DNA of 64,000 nucleotides, taken from CAVTHW01 sp963734625 (GTDB lineage Bacteria; Acidobacteriota; Terriglobia; Bryobacterales; Bryobacteraceae). The stretch lies in the NCBI GenBank assembly GCA_963734625.1, contig CAVTHW010000009.1:1-64000 (forward strand), in the 5' to 3' direction. Every line of letters begins with the position of its first letter. Position 1 is the first letter of the stretch. Of the stretch, positions 8,463-16,336 are shown one piece after another. Under the pieces are notes generated by a model. The model was not told the DNA's origin, did not search any database, and saw only the letters and a list, made by a program, of their open reading frames with translations. A program made the position numbers and the translations under genes.

Positions 8463-9767
8463 CTACTTGAACAGCAAAGGCGCGAATTCGTTTAGGCAAC
8501 GCCGCCAGGTCAGGAACTCATGAGCGGTCCGCGGGGATTCATAGAAGAAGGCGTTGATGCCGGCCTTCTTCAGTTCTTCCGCCGCAGCCTTGCTCGGGCC
8601 ACTGTTCTCCATTTGCCCATTGCCGAAGAACACGGCCTTGATCTGCTTCTTGAAGGCGGCAGGGTCTTGGATACCCGACAGGGGAATGTTGCCGCCGCTG
8701 AACAGGCCGATGTAGGAGAACTTGTCCAGGTTTGCCATGGTCGTCGTGCGGGTTTGCATCCCGCCCATCGAGAGTCCGGCCATCGCGCGGTTCGCGGTCC
8801 CGGGAAGCGCGCGGTAGGTCTTCTCGATCATGGGGATCAAGTCGGTGAACATCATCTCGGTGAAAGCCGAGTTGCCCATCATTCCTCGGCCCCCGCCAGC
8901 GCCGCCGCGGCCCGCCTGACCCGCCGGCGCCGCGCCTGCGGCTCCACGCGCGCCCGCGGCCGCAGGAGCGCCGCCCGGAGCTGCACCCGGAGCGCCAGCC
9001 GCGGGAGGAGCTCCCGCGCCGCGTGCGCCCGCTGCTCCCCGCGCCGCCGGTGCCGGAGCCGGGCGGTCGCTCGGGTCGGGCACCAGACCTCGGGAAGCGA
9101 ACGTCGTCGCGCTCTCACCGGGCTTGACCGCGTTCAGGTTGTCCATGACGATGATCATCGGCTTGGCCTTCTTGTCCGCGATCAGATTGTCCATGATGTA
9201 GTCGACGCGGCCCTGGTTGAACCAGCCGGTCTCGTCTTCTCCCCAACCGTGCAGCAGGTAGAACACCGGGTATTTGTTCTTTCCTCCGTCGTAGTCCGGC
9301 GGCGTGTACACGAAGCAGCGGCGCCACTTCCCGGTGACTGTCGAGAAATACCATTGTTCACTCACGCGGCCGCGAGGAATATCTCTCCTCGGCTGGTAAA
9401 ACTCCTGGTCCGGCGCGGGGATCTCAATTCCGCTGTTCCACCAACCGGAGCCGAAGTAGGTGCGGGTGGACGGGTCCGCCACGGTGGCGCCGTCAATGTT
9501 GATGCCGTAGTAGTGGAAACCTTCCACGGCCGGCTGCGCGGTGGTGCCGCTCCAGATGTTGTCCGGCCCCTTCGTCAAGTTCAAATTCCCAACGCGCACT
9601 GACTGTGCGTTCGGCGCGATCACGCGATACATCACGCGGTTGTCGGGGAAGATGCAGGGGTACTTGGCTTCGGGGATATTCAACGGGTTGGGTTTGCAGT
9701 CGGCCGGCGCCTGTCCCCAGCACAGTCCGGCGGCTCCCAATGTCAACAAAATCAGCGTCGACTTCAT
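8463..9767 (-). CDS. Secreted alpha/beta-hydrolase esterase with N-terminal E-set domain
   Basis: ATG 9767 is preceded by AAAGGAG at ideal spacing. Residues 1-19 are a signal peptide (LILLTLGAAGLCWGQA). Residues 38-100 resemble the immunoglobulin-like/CBM48 domain found ahead of feruloyl-esterase-type enzymes (VMYRVIAPNAQSVRVGNL). Residues 140-434 are an esterase D/PF00756 fold with VFYLLHGWGEDETGW (oxyanion region), GLSMGGMQ (nucleophile Ser at about 333) and RTAHEFLTWR (catalytic His). An Ala/Gly/Pro-rich insertion of about 60 residues (235-297) interrupts the fold just before the nucleophile and is probably an exposed disordered loop. Likely action is on carbohydrate esters in the periplasm or outside the cell. 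Confidence 0.85.
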   Translation of the reverse strand: MKSTLILLTLGAAGLCWGQAPADCKPNPLNIPEAKYPCIFPDNRVMYRVIAPNAQSVRVGNLNLTKGPDNIWSGTTAQPAVEGFHYYGINIDGATVADPSTRTYFGSGWWNSGIEIPAPDQEFYQPRRDIPRGRVSEQWYFSTVTGKWRRCFVYTPPDYDGGKNKYPVFYLLHGWGEDETGWFNQGRVDYIMDNLIADKKAKPMIIVMDNLNAVKPGESATTFASRGLVPDPSDRPAPAPAARGAAGARGAGAPPAAGAPGAAPGGAPAAAGARGAAGAAPAGQAGRGGAGGGRGMMGNSAFTEMMFTDLIPMIEKTYRALPGTANRAMAGLSMGGMQTRTTTMANLDKFSYIGLFSGGNIPLSGIQDPAAFKKQIKAVFFGNGQMENSGPSKAAAEELKKAGINAFFYESPRTAHEFLTWRRCLNEFAPLLFK

Positions 9768-10053
9768 GAGTTCTCCTTTCTCGAATGTTTCCGCGACTTC
9801 TCACAATAGCAACCGGGATTTCCGTTTTGGGTTCCCATCGTCTGGCAGTATACACCCGTCGGGAAGCCTCAGGATATCGCTGATAGCGCGGTCAAGTTTA
9901 ACGCGTACCAGCTGCTCCCACCCCTGCATTTCGCACCCCGCGGCCTTCTACGATCACAACTAATTAAACCCTTCAGCGTCTATCACTTAACCCCGCCGCA
10001 CCACCGGCCCAACCCCTCCTCTCTGCTATATCTACAGATGGAAGGGCAACCGT

Positions 10054-10659
10054 ATGCCATCGTCCCGACATCCCGTCTCCCAGAAACAACTCGCCGCCAA
10101 TCGCGCCAACGCCGCCAAATCCACCGGGCCCCGCACCCCGCAGGGTAAGGCCCGCTCCGCACAGAATGCCCGCAAACACGGCTTCACTGCCTCCACCTTC
10201 GCCGTCGTCCGCCTCGAAGACATCCAGGAAATCGACCATCTCCGAGCCGACCTCCTGGCCGTCTACCAGCCCGTCAACTCCCAGGAACTCTTCGCCATCG
10301 AGCGCCTCGCCCTCACCCAGCAGGCTATCCTCCGCGCCGCCCGCCTCGAGACCGGCCTCTTCACCACCTGCTTAAACGAAGTCCTCGACTCATCCGGCAC
10401 ACCCTTCTTCCTCATGAACAAAGAGCTCGTTGGTGATGGCGATATCGAAATCACCCGCGCCCAGAACCGCAACTTCCTCCTGGGCGAAGGATTCCACCGC
10501 ATGACCCAACAGTCCAACAGTTGGTCCCTCGCCATGCGCTATCAGGCCCAGGCCGAACGCCACTACCGCCGCGCGGTCGAGGAGTTCGAAAGGCTCAAGG
10601 CCCTGCGGCAAGAATTACCGAACGAAGCCGATTTTCGACCCCCAACCAGAACCAAATGA
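10054..10659 (+). CDS. KSTGPRT-motif hypothetical protein (201 aa)
   Basis: The N-terminus QKQLAANRANAAKSTGPRTP followed by QGKARSAQNARKHG is a motif I recognise from many acidobacterial hypothetical proteins, often present in many copies per genome. It is followed by an alpha-helical region (EDIQEIDHLRADLLAVYQPV; ELFAIERLALTQQAILRAARLE) and a basic tail. There is no signal peptide. The basic, Asn/Lys-rich head suggests nucleic-acid binding, but no function is established. It stands alone, divergent from the esterase across a 286-bp spacer in which I see no other feature. Codon use is strongly C-ending, unlike the downstream oxidoreductase. Confidence 0.7.
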   Translation: MPSSRHPVSQKQLAANRANAAKSTGPRTPQGKARSAQNARKHGFTASTFAVVRLEDIQEIDHLRADLLAVYQPVNSQELFAIERLALTQQAILRAARLETGLFTTCLNEVLDSSGTPFFLMNKELVGDGDIEITRAQNRNFLLGEGFHRMTQQSNSWSLAMRYQAQAERHYRRAVEEFERLKALRQELPNEADFRPPTRTK

Positions 10660-10692
10660 ACCACTTAACCCCACGACAAACGAATCCATTCC

Positions 10693-10721
10693 CCTTCGCG
10701 TCTTTGCGCCTTTGCGTGAAA
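10693..10721. repeat. Dispersed CTTTGCGCCTTTGCGTGAA-type repeat
   Basis: The string from 10693 to 10721 contains three imperfect CTTTGCGYC units and ends TTTGCGTGAA. The same intergenic word (translating as FASLRLCVK in one direction and as an AKTRR-type string in the other) is dispersed in many unrelated bacterial genomes. It lies 30 bp downstream of the KSTGPRT gene. Its function is unknown; no palindrome strong enough for a terminator accompanies it. Confidence 0.5.
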
Positions 10722-10841
10722 TCGATGCTGGGCAGTCTCTGAAAGGTGTTCTCGGGTCAACGCATTTGTCAGACACTACCCGCCCGACCGGCTGCCGTTC
10801 CGATGCTAAGATAGAGGCTTCCAGGAGAAGGGCGGACAGGC

Positions 10842-12044
10842 TTGAATTCACGGCGCAGTTTCATCGGACAGGTGGCCACCGGCCTGGCGGGAACATTGGC
10901 CGTTCCCTCCAGCGTGCTGGGCGCCAACGACCGGGTGCGGATCGGCCTCGTCGGCGCGGGCGAACGCGGCGTGCAACTGGCCCGCGAGGCGCTGGCTTGC
11001 GGACAGACGGAGTTGGCCGGCATCGCGGACATTTACACCCGGCGCCTGGAAGCGGCGCGAGCGCTGGCGCCGGCGGCGCGGTTCCACGCCGACTATCGCA
11101 GCCTGCTGGAGGACCCCAGCCTCGACGCCGTCCTGGTCGCGACGCCCCAGCACCTTCACGCCGAACCTTTCATAGCCGCTCTGGAAGCCGGCAAGCACGT
11201 CTACGTGGAGAAGACCATGGCCTTCACCGTGGACGAGGCCAAACGGATGCGCGCGGCTGCAGGGAAGGCCGGCGGCCGCGTGGTTCAGGTCGGGCATCAG
11301 GCGTGCAGTTCCGGACTGATGACCGACGCTCTCGGCTTTCTCGGCTCCGGGCGGGTGGGACGCATCACCGCGATTCACGCCCACATGTATCGCAACACGC
11401 CGCACGGCAAGCCCCAGTGGGTTCGCCCGGTCTACCCCGACATGACTCCGGAGAGCATCGCCTGGCGGTCTTTCCTGGGCGCTGCGCCGGCCCGTGAATT
11501 CGACGCCAACCGCTATGCGAACTGGCGCCTCTTCTGGGATTATTCCGGCGGCAACGTGTTTGAGAATCTCTCCCACCAGCTCGCCTTCTGGTACAAGGCC
11601 CTGGATCTTCAGATCCCCGCCAGCGCCACGATGTCGGGCGGCATTCACCTCTGGAAAGACGGGCGCGAAGTGCCCGACACCATGAGCGTGGCCCTGGAGC
11701 ACACCGAGGAGATCCTCTTCAGTTGGGACTCCGGTTTCGGCAACAACCAACTCGGCGTGACCGAAGAAATCCTGGGAACCGACGGCACCATCTGGCGCGG
11801 CCAGCAGATCCGCTATCTCCCCCAGAAGGTGAACCAGCCGGATGCCCGCGAGGCGCTGGGCCAAACCCGGACCCGTCCCAACGCGCACGTGCACAACTTC
11901 CTGGACTGCATCCGCGGCGGCGGCGATCCGGCATGCTCCGTCGACCTCGGCTATCGGGTTTCGATCGCCTGCCGCATGGCCGTCGAGAGTTATCGCCAGG
12001 GCCGCACCGTTCGCTGGGACTCGTCGCGAGAAGAGATCGTCTGA
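10842..12044 (+). CDS. Tat-exported Gfo/Idh/MocA-family oxidoreductase
   Basis: A TTG start at 10842 follows AGGAGAAG, giving 400 residues. The first 27 residues are a twin-arginine signal (SRRSFIGQVATGLAGTLAV). Next comes the Rossmann nucleotide-binding motif RIGLVGAGERGVQ, then ATPQHLHAEPFIAALEAGKHVYVEKTMA, whose EK(T/P) segment is the family's active-site Lys signature. The C-terminal alpha/beta domain contains NVFENLSHQLAFWYKAL. The family uses NAD(P)-type cofactors on sugars or cyclitols; the substrate cannot be read from sequence. The methylthioadenosine phosphorylase gene follows 3 nt downstream, so they are probably cotranscribed, though their functions do not obviously connect. Confidence 0.88.
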   Translation: MNSRRSFIGQVATGLAGTLAVPSSVLGANDRVRIGLVGAGERGVQLAREALACGQTELAGIADIYTRRLEAARALAPAARFHADYRSLLEDPSLDAVLVATPQHLHAEPFIAALEAGKHVYVEKTMAFTVDEAKRMRAAAGKAGGRVVQVGHQACSSGLMTDALGFLGSGRVGRITAIHAHMYRNTPHGKPQWVRPVYPDMTPESIAWRSFLGAAPAREFDANRYANWRLFWDYSGGNVFENLSHQLAFWYKALDLQIPASATMSGGIHLWKDGREVPDTMSVALEHTEEILFSWDSGFGNNQLGVTEEILGTDGTIWRGQQIRYLPQKVNQPDAREALGQTRTRPNAHVHNFLDCIRGGGDPACSVDLGYRVSIACRMAVESYRQGRTVRWDSSREEIV

Positions 12045-12046
12045 CC

Positions 12047-12904
12047 TTGAAAACACAAATTGGAATCATTGGCGGAAGCGGGCTATATACCATGCCCGGC
12101 TTCGAAGCGGTGGAGGAATTGTCCATCGAGACCCCCTGGGGCAGCCCTTCGGACAAGCTCGTCGCCGGAAAGTTGGCGGGCAAGGACGTGGTCTTCCTGG
12201 CGCGCCACGGGCGCGGGCACAAGATCTCGCCTTCGGAGCTGAATTTTCGCGCCAACATATACGCGCTGAAGTCGCTGGGAGTCGAGCGGATCATCTCTCT
12301 GAGCGCGGTGGGCTCGCTCAAGGAAGAACACCGGCCGCTGGATTTCGTCATCCCGGACCAGTTCTTCGACCGCACCCACGGCCGGCCGTCCACTTTTTTC
12401 GGCGGCGGGCTGGTGGCCCACATCAGCTTTTCGCAGCCCATCTGCCCGCAACTCGCCGCTGTCCTCCATGCGGCTTGCCGCCAGGCGGGGGTGAACGCAA
12501 AGCGGGGCGGCACTTATCTCTGCATGGAAGGTCCGGCCTTCTCGACCGTGGCCGAATCCAACGTCTATCGAAGCTGGGGGATGGACGTCATCGGCATGAC
12601 CAATCTTCAGGAAGCCAAGCTGGCGCGCGAGGCGGAGATCTGCTACGTCACCGTCGCCATGGTGACCGACTACGACTGCTGGCACCCGGACCACGACGCC
12701 GTCACCGTGGATCAGATCGTCGCCACCCTGTTGAAGAACGCCGAGCACGCGGCCAACGTCGTGGCCGCGGCGGTCTCGCGCATGCCCGGCGCCCGGGAGT
12801 GCAAGTGCGGTTCGGCGCTGGAGCACGCCATCATCACCGACCGCAAACAAATCCCGGAGGCCGCGCGCAAGAAGCTAGAGCTGCTGGTGAAGAAGTACCT
12901 GTAA
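12047..12904 (+). CDS. mtnP: S-methyl-5'-thioadenosine phosphorylase
   Basis: TTG at 12047 begins MKTQIGIIGGSGLY, and the protein is 285 residues, the family's usual length. Diagnostic segments are GIIGGSGLY (phosphate loop), FLARHGRGHKISPSELNFRA (phosphate and ribose contacts), SAVGSLKEE, GGTYLCMEGPAFSTVAES and VIGMTNLQEAKLAREAEICY, ending with VTDYDCWH (purine-binding Asp). It cleaves MTA with phosphate to adenine and 5-methylthioribose-1-phosphate, salvaging the by-product of polyamine synthesis. No other methionine-salvage gene is nearby. The start is set by the close spacing to the upstream gene and by the conserved N-terminus. Confidence 0.92.
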   Translation: MKTQIGIIGGSGLYTMPGFEAVEELSIETPWGSPSDKLVAGKLAGKDVVFLARHGRGHKISPSELNFRANIYALKSLGVERIISLSAVGSLKEEHRPLDFVIPDQFFDRTHGRPSTFFGGGLVAHISFSQPICPQLAAVLHAACRQAGVNAKRGGTYLCMEGPAFSTVAESNVYRSWGMDVIGMTNLQEAKLAREAEICYVTVAMVTDYDCWHPDHDAVTVDQIVATLLKNAEHAANVVAAAVSRMPGARECKCGSALEHAIITDRKQIPEAARKKLELLVKKYL

Positions 12905-12912
12905 CCGCGCGT

Positions 12913-12938
12913 TTCGGTGCCGTACATTCCGCACCGAA
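12913..12938. terminator. Hairpin between convergent genes
   Basis: TTCGGTGC (12913-12920) pairs with GCACCGAA (12931-12938) around a 10-nt loop. It sits just after mtnP and before the 3' end of the convergent NIPSNAP gene, where a bidirectional terminator is expected. There is no T-tract, so intrinsic activity is uncertain. Confidence 0.45.
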
Positions 12939-12974
12939 CCGCGACCGACAGGGAGCGGTTTATGCTAGGACCCC

Positions 12975-13757
12975 CTATCGGATCGGCGAATAAGCCGTGG
13001 CCCGGAACAACTCGATCTGGTTGAAAACCGTCACCTGCCCGTTAGTGGCGGCGAACTCCTGGCGGAGCTTGATCCATTCCGGATCGGCCGAAAACGCGCT
13101 CCAGGCTTTGTCCCGAGCGGCCATGTCTTCAAACGGGATCATATAGGTGAGATTCGGCATGTCGGGGCCGATAACGGTTGAGGCGTACAGCGCCGGATTG
13201 ACGCCGGCCCGCTGGAAGATCTTGAGTTGGGGGCCGGAGAAGCGCTCGTGCAGCAACCTCAAATGCCGCTGGCTCGGCGCGCGATACACTCTCAACTCAA
13301 AAACGCGAGGCGTCTTGGGAGGCGGATCCAGGGCGACGACCTCGGGAGAATAGTCGGCGGCCTCCAGCAGCGCATTGGTCTGCGATTCGAAAGGCGGCTC
13401 CGAGCCGCTCTGCCAGGCTGCATAAGCCTTGGCCAGCTCCGCGTCCTCATTGAGCTTGGCGCGCATGCTCCAGAACTCGTTGATAGAGGCAAACCCCAGG
13501 ATAACCGCGGCTTGGGGCGTATGGGCCGCAACGAACGCTTCCAGGACGATCTTGGGGCCTTTGTGGACCTTGTCGAGCGCGGCCAGACCGGCCTTGCTGA
13601 TGTAATCGTGGAACAGGCCGAGTTGCGCACCGGCCCTGAAGTAGTACCTCTCTAACAGGTAAACCCGGGTCTTCCTGGCCGCCTCGTTCTGCGCCAACCC
13701 GGGGGCCGCCAGCATCCCCAATCCGCCCGCTGCTCCCAAGAAAGTCCTTCGGTACAT
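12975..13757 (-). CDS. NIPSNAP-family protein with Tat-like signal
   Basis: I start at ATG 13757 (MYRRTFLGAAGG): this gives a short twin-arginine-like export signal ending at AAPGLAQ, whereas the longer open frame adds implausible sequence. The mature protein holds two tandem ferredoxin-like NIPSNAP halves: TRVYLLERYYFRAGAQLGLFHDY with VLEAFVAAHTPQAAVILGF, and VFELRVYRAPSQRHLRLLHERF with TYMIPFEDMAARDKAWSAFS. It totals 260 residues. NIPSNAP proteins have no firm bacterial function; exported versions are common in acidobacteria and planctomycetes. The gene is monocistronic, convergent with mtnP. Confidence 0.85.
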   Translation of the reverse strand: MYRRTFLGAAGGLGMLAAPGLAQNEAARKTRVYLLERYYFRAGAQLGLFHDYISKAGLAALDKVHKGPKIVLEAFVAAHTPQAAVILGFASINEFWSMRAKLNEDAELAKAYAAWQSGSEPPFESQTNALLEAADYSPEVVALDPPPKTPRVFELRVYRAPSQRHLRLLHERFSGPQLKIFQRAGVNPALYASTVIGPDMPNLTYMIPFEDMAARDKAWSAFSADPEWIKLRQEFAATNGQVTVFNQIELFRATAYSPIR

Positions 13758-13794
13758 TATTCCCACGTCACTATCATATCGGATCGAAAGATTG

Positions 13795-14160
13795 CTACTT
13801 CTTTGGTTCCAGCCGCAGGTTGATCCTGGGATTCTTGCGCGAGTCAAAGACGCTGAGCGTTCGGGACGAACTGGCGCTGCCCTGATACTCCGCCTTCAAT
13901 TCGTACTCCACATCCGTGCTCAGGCCATGGAAGTAATAAGTGCCGTCGCGTTGGGAGATGAACGATCGAACCTGAAGGGTTCGGGCATTCTTCAATTGGA
14001 CGACAGCGCCTTCCACGGGCTTGCCCGACGGATCCTCAACCGCGCCATCCACCGAGCGGACTTTCGGATCCCCCTTCTGCTTCCCCGATTGAAGCGCGAA
14101 AGCCGAAACCGAGGTCAGACTGACGATCAGCAGCGCCACCAAGAAAAAGCGCGATTTCAT
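13795..14160 (-). CDS. Small exported carboxypeptidase-regulatory-like domain protein
   Basis: 121 residues with a clear signal peptide (FFLVALLIVSLTSVSAFA) and one beta-sandwich of the CarboxypepD_reg type: VRSVDGAVEDPSGKPVEGAVVQLKN, then SQRDGTYYFHGLSTDVEYELKAEYQG. In acidobacteria this domain usually starts large TonB-dependent or outer-membrane proteins; here it stands alone and is complete. The role is probably structural or binding in the periplasm. It lies on the minus strand upstream of the NIPSNAP gene with a 37-bp gap, so cotranscription is possible. Confidence 0.78.
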   Translation of the reverse strand: MKSRFFLVALLIVSLTSVSAFALQSGKQKGDPKVRSVDGAVEDPSGKPVEGAVVQLKNARTLQVRSFISQRDGTYYFHGLSTDVEYELKAEYQGSASSSRTLSVFDSRKNPRINLRLEPKK

Positions 14161-14249
14161 TGGAACCTCATCGCAGTGCCCGTACTGCCAGCCGAGAGAT
14201 CGCCGAAGCTCTTACTTGAATGATATAACTCTCCGCCGGGGGTGGCAAC

Positions 14250-14456
14250 CTAATGCCAGCGCTCATCCTCGCCGTCTTCCAGATCGGCCTCGTCCTCGTC
14301 CGCCTCATCGCCCGCGGCCTCGAGCTCCAGGGGGCCAACACTCAAGACGCGGACCGTGGCGCCGCACTCATCGCAGGCGAGCACGTCGCCCTCGTCCAGT
14401 TCCTCTTCCTCGACGTCGATCTGGCTGTTGCACTTAGGGCAAGTCACCATCGTCAT
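14250..14456 (-). CDS. LysW-like zinc-ribbon protein
   Basis: 68 residues: VTCPKCNSQIDVEEEELDEG then VLACDECGATVRVLSVGPLELE gives two CxxC knuckles and the strand pattern of LysW, the amino-group carrier protein of the alpha-aminoadipate lysine/arginine route. After the ribbon comes a very acidic tail. True LysW ends in EDWGE, whose terminal Glu carries the substrate; this tail ends GEDERWH, so the carrier residue is absent or displaced. No lysX/argX-type ligase is nearby. It may be a LysW relative with another role. The start overlaps the stop of the upstream 114-residue gene (ATGA), so both are made together. Confidence 0.7.
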   Translation of the reverse strand: MTMVTCPKCNSQIDVEEEELDEGDVLACDECGATVRVLSVGPLELEAAGDEADEDEADLEDGEDERWH

Positions 14457-14797
14457 TCCTCCAAAATCCCGGCCAGGTCCTCAGGTCGGGCGGTCAGCAG
14501 CGTCCCGCCCGAGTCTTCGCCCGACTCGATCACGCGCGCCAGGTGATGCGCGGCGAGCCGGATGCACCACGAGTCCGTCAGCGGCCGGCCCTTCCGGCTG
14601 CTCAGCTCCAGCAGGTCGGGGTGGCGCATGGAAACCACCCTCTCGACCGGTTCACCGCCCGCCGAAAGCCGGAACTTCACGTCCACCGAATCGCTGTGGC
14701 GGATGGCGACGGCGGTCTGCAACCAGAGCAGATCCACCTGCCAGGTACGCCCCATGAGATCCGGTCCAGCCTTGAAGTGGCGGCAATTCAAGATCAT
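14453..14797 (-). CDS. Hypothetical protein coupled to the LysW-like gene
   Basis: 114 residues, soluble, with no named domain that I recognise. It contains FKAGPDLMGRTWQVDLLWLQ, IRHSDSVDVKFRLSAGGEPVE and a C-terminal helix HHLARVIESGEDSGGTLLT. Its TGA overlaps the ATG of the LysW-like gene by 4 nt. The pattern suggests a small alpha/beta protein, possibly a partner of the zinc ribbon. It lies 40 bp downstream of folE on the same strand and could be the distal part of the pterin operon. Confidence 0.65.
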   Translation of the reverse strand: MILNCRHFKAGPDLMGRTWQVDLLWLQTAVAIRHSDSVDVKFRLSAGGEPVERVVSMRHPDLLELSSRKGRPLTDSWCIRLAAHHLARVIESGEDSGGTLLTARPEDLAGILEE

Positions 14798-14837
14798 AAA
14801 AGCATAATCCTAGCACGGTCTCCGCCCGCCCAGCCGG

Positions 14838-15452
14838 TCAAAACTGCAGGGAGGTGTGAGCGACGAGCGAGAGAAACTCGTCGCGGGTGTCTTTGCGCCT
14901 GCGGAACGCGCCCAGCATGGCGCTGGTAACGGCGCCGGAGTGCTGCTTCTCCACGCCGCGCATCATCATACAAAAGTGGCGCGCTTCGCAAATCACGCCG
15001 ACGCCGACGGGCGAGATGGCCTCTTCGATGGTTTGCGCGATCTGCTGCGTCATGCGCTCCTGAAGCTGGAGCCGCCGCGCGAACATGTCCACAATACGCG
15101 GCAGCTTGCTCAGGCCAATCACCTTCTCCCTGGGGAGATAGGCCACGTGCACTTTGCCGAAGAACGGCAGAAGGTGATGCTCGCAGAGACTGAAAAACTC
15201 GATGTCCTTGACGATCACCATCTCGTCGTACTTCACGCTGAAGAGCGCGCCGTTCAGGATCTGGTCCACGCTCGTGTTGTAGCCGCTGGTCAGGAACTCG
15301 AGCGCATTGGCGGCCCGCGCCGGCGTCAGCCGCAGGCCCTCGCGATCCGGGTCCTCGCCCAGCCCGCGCAGCACTTCGCGCAGTTCGGCGGCGATTGCGG
15401 AGGGACCGGATTTCGGGGGTGCGGCTCTCAACACTGGTTTGCTTCTCTTCAT
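14838..15452 (-). CDS. folE: GTP cyclohydrolase I
   Basis: ATG 15452 overlaps the upstream PTPS stop (ATGA) and gives 204 residues, the family length. It has LRGLGEDPDREGLRLTPARA, the catalytic zinc site FSLCEHHLLPFFGKVHVAYLP (Cys and His ligands), GLSKLPRIVDMFARRLQLQE, and the second zinc Cys/substrate segment VICEARHFCMMMRGVEK. It converts GTP to 7,8-dihydroneopterin triphosphate, the shared precursor of folate, tetrahydrobiopterin and queuosine. It is cotranslated with two PTPS-family genes that use this product, making a complete pterin branch point. Confidence 0.95.
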   Translation of the reverse strand: MKRSKPVLRAAPPKSGPSAIAAELREVLRGLGEDPDREGLRLTPARAANALEFLTSGYNTSVDQILNGALFSVKYDEMVIVKDIEFFSLCEHHLLPFFGKVHVAYLPREKVIGLSKLPRIVDMFARRLQLQERMTQQIAQTIEEAISPVGVGVICEARHFCMMMRGVEKQHSGAVTSAMLGAFRRRKDTRDEFLSLVAHTSLQF

Positions 15453-15877
15453 AACGGTTCGGATGTCTCGATTGAGTTTTTCGAGGTTTCGTGAAGGCGT
15501 ATGCTCTCCAGCCGGGGCAGCCCGCCGGGAAAGGCCTCGAGCCAACATTCTCGAAGTTTCCGGGCAATGCCCGACGCCAGGTTCTCGGTGGTGGGTACGG
15601 CGCCGGCGATGTCGCCAGCCTCAGTGCCGAGATTCGAGTGACGCAGCCGCGAGAGGACTTGCTTTTCGACCAGGCTATCGAGCGCCGGCACATCCACGAC
15701 CCGGCCCGAGGCGCCCGCCAGCGGCCCGCCGACGCGCACTTCCAGGACGTAATCGTGCCCGTGCCCGTAGGGATGATTGCACTTGCCGTACACCGCGATG
15801 TTCTGGCTCGCGGAAAGCGCCGGGGAGTCGAGCCGGTGCGAAGCCGAGAATCGATAGCGCCGGGTGAGGTGAATCAT
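15449..15877 (-). CDS. 6-pyruvoyltetrahydropterin synthase family protein (Cys-type)
   Basis: ATG 15877 overlaps the stop of the preceding paralogue. It is about 142 residues. Zinc-binding His residues are visible at FSASH14 and GH39GH41. The catalytic Cys is at position 33 in YGKCNHPYGHGHDY, a string close to eukaryotic PTPS, and PTTENLA carries the structural Glu. This combination supports a true PTPS (6-pyruvoyl-tetrahydropterin formation) or a QueD-type activity; the neighbouring folE supplies the substrate in either case. A 4-nt overlap with folE implies translational coupling. The pterin cannot be decided from sequence. Confidence 0.86.
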   Translation of the reverse strand: MIHLTRRYRFSASHRLDSPALSASQNIAVYGKCNHPYGHGHDYVLEVRVGGPLAGASGRVVDVPALDSLVEKQVLSRLRHSNLGTEAGDIAGAVPTTENLASGIARKLRECWLEAFPGGLPRLESIRLHETSKNSIETSEPL

Positions 15878-16290
15878 GCGCCGGCTCCGAAATAGTCCAC
15901 CCACAGATCTTCGGTCTCGCCCAGGCGAACTCGGTAAAGCTTCGCGGGAAGACCGGCGAAGCGCGGCGCCAGACGCCTCCAAATCTCGACGGCAATGTTC
16001 TCGGTGGTCGGGATCACGCGGTCAAAAGGAGGCACCTCGAAATTCAGGAATCGATGATCGAAGGGTTCGACGATTTCCTTATTGAGGGTCTCCTTGAGCG
16101 CCTTGAGATCGTATAACATGCCGGTGACCGGATCGGGCTCTCCCGCCAGCGTCACCTCCAGCACGAAGTTGTGCCCGTGTCCCCGCGGATTGGCTTCAGG
16201 CCCATAGAGCGCCTGGTTGGCCTCCTCGCTCAGGCCGGCGTTGCGGCAAACGTGAGAGGCGGAGAAATCGATCCTGCGGGTGATGAACAT
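15874..16290 (-). CDS. 6-pyruvoyltetrahydropterin synthase paralogue with Glu in place of catalytic Cys
   Basis: 138 residues, first gene of the pterin operon. Zinc His residues are present (FSASH13, GH38GH40), as are PFDHRFLN and the PTTENIAVEIW motif. In the segment aligned with the Cys-type paralogue the residue is Glu32 (YGPEANPRGHGHNF instead of YGKCNHPYGHGHDY). Replacement of this Cys by Glu is the hallmark of the PTPS-III group and of the Plasmodium enzyme, which cleave dihydroneopterin triphosphate to 6-hydroxymethyl-dihydropterin and bypass FolB in folate synthesis. A folate-bypass role is therefore inferred. A Cys at position 15 lies elsewhere and should not substitute. Confidence 0.84.
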   Translation of the reverse strand: MFITRRIDFSASHVCRNAGLSEEANQALYGPEANPRGHGHNFVLEVTLAGEPDPVTGMLYDLKALKETLNKEIVEPFDHRFLNFEVPPFDRVIPTTENIAVEIWRRLAPRFAGLPAKLYRVRLGETEDLWVDYFGAGA

Positions 16291-16336
16291 TTGCCTGGGC
16301 AGTTTCAGGATACTCTAAGATTATAGGAAAGAGGGA

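Noticed and set aside
7902..8495. Short open frames on both strands downstream of the recombinase element
   Set aside because: No motifs, poor start contexts, and composition not typical of coding sequence here.
8520..9602. Plus-strand frame of 360 codons
   Set aside because: Mirror frame of the esterase gene, which has a signal peptide, ribosome site and catalytic motifs; this frame has none.
10848..12056. Minus-strand frame of 402 codons
   Set aside because: Shadow of the Gfo/Idh/MocA gene; composition is His/Val/Gly-rich without motifs.
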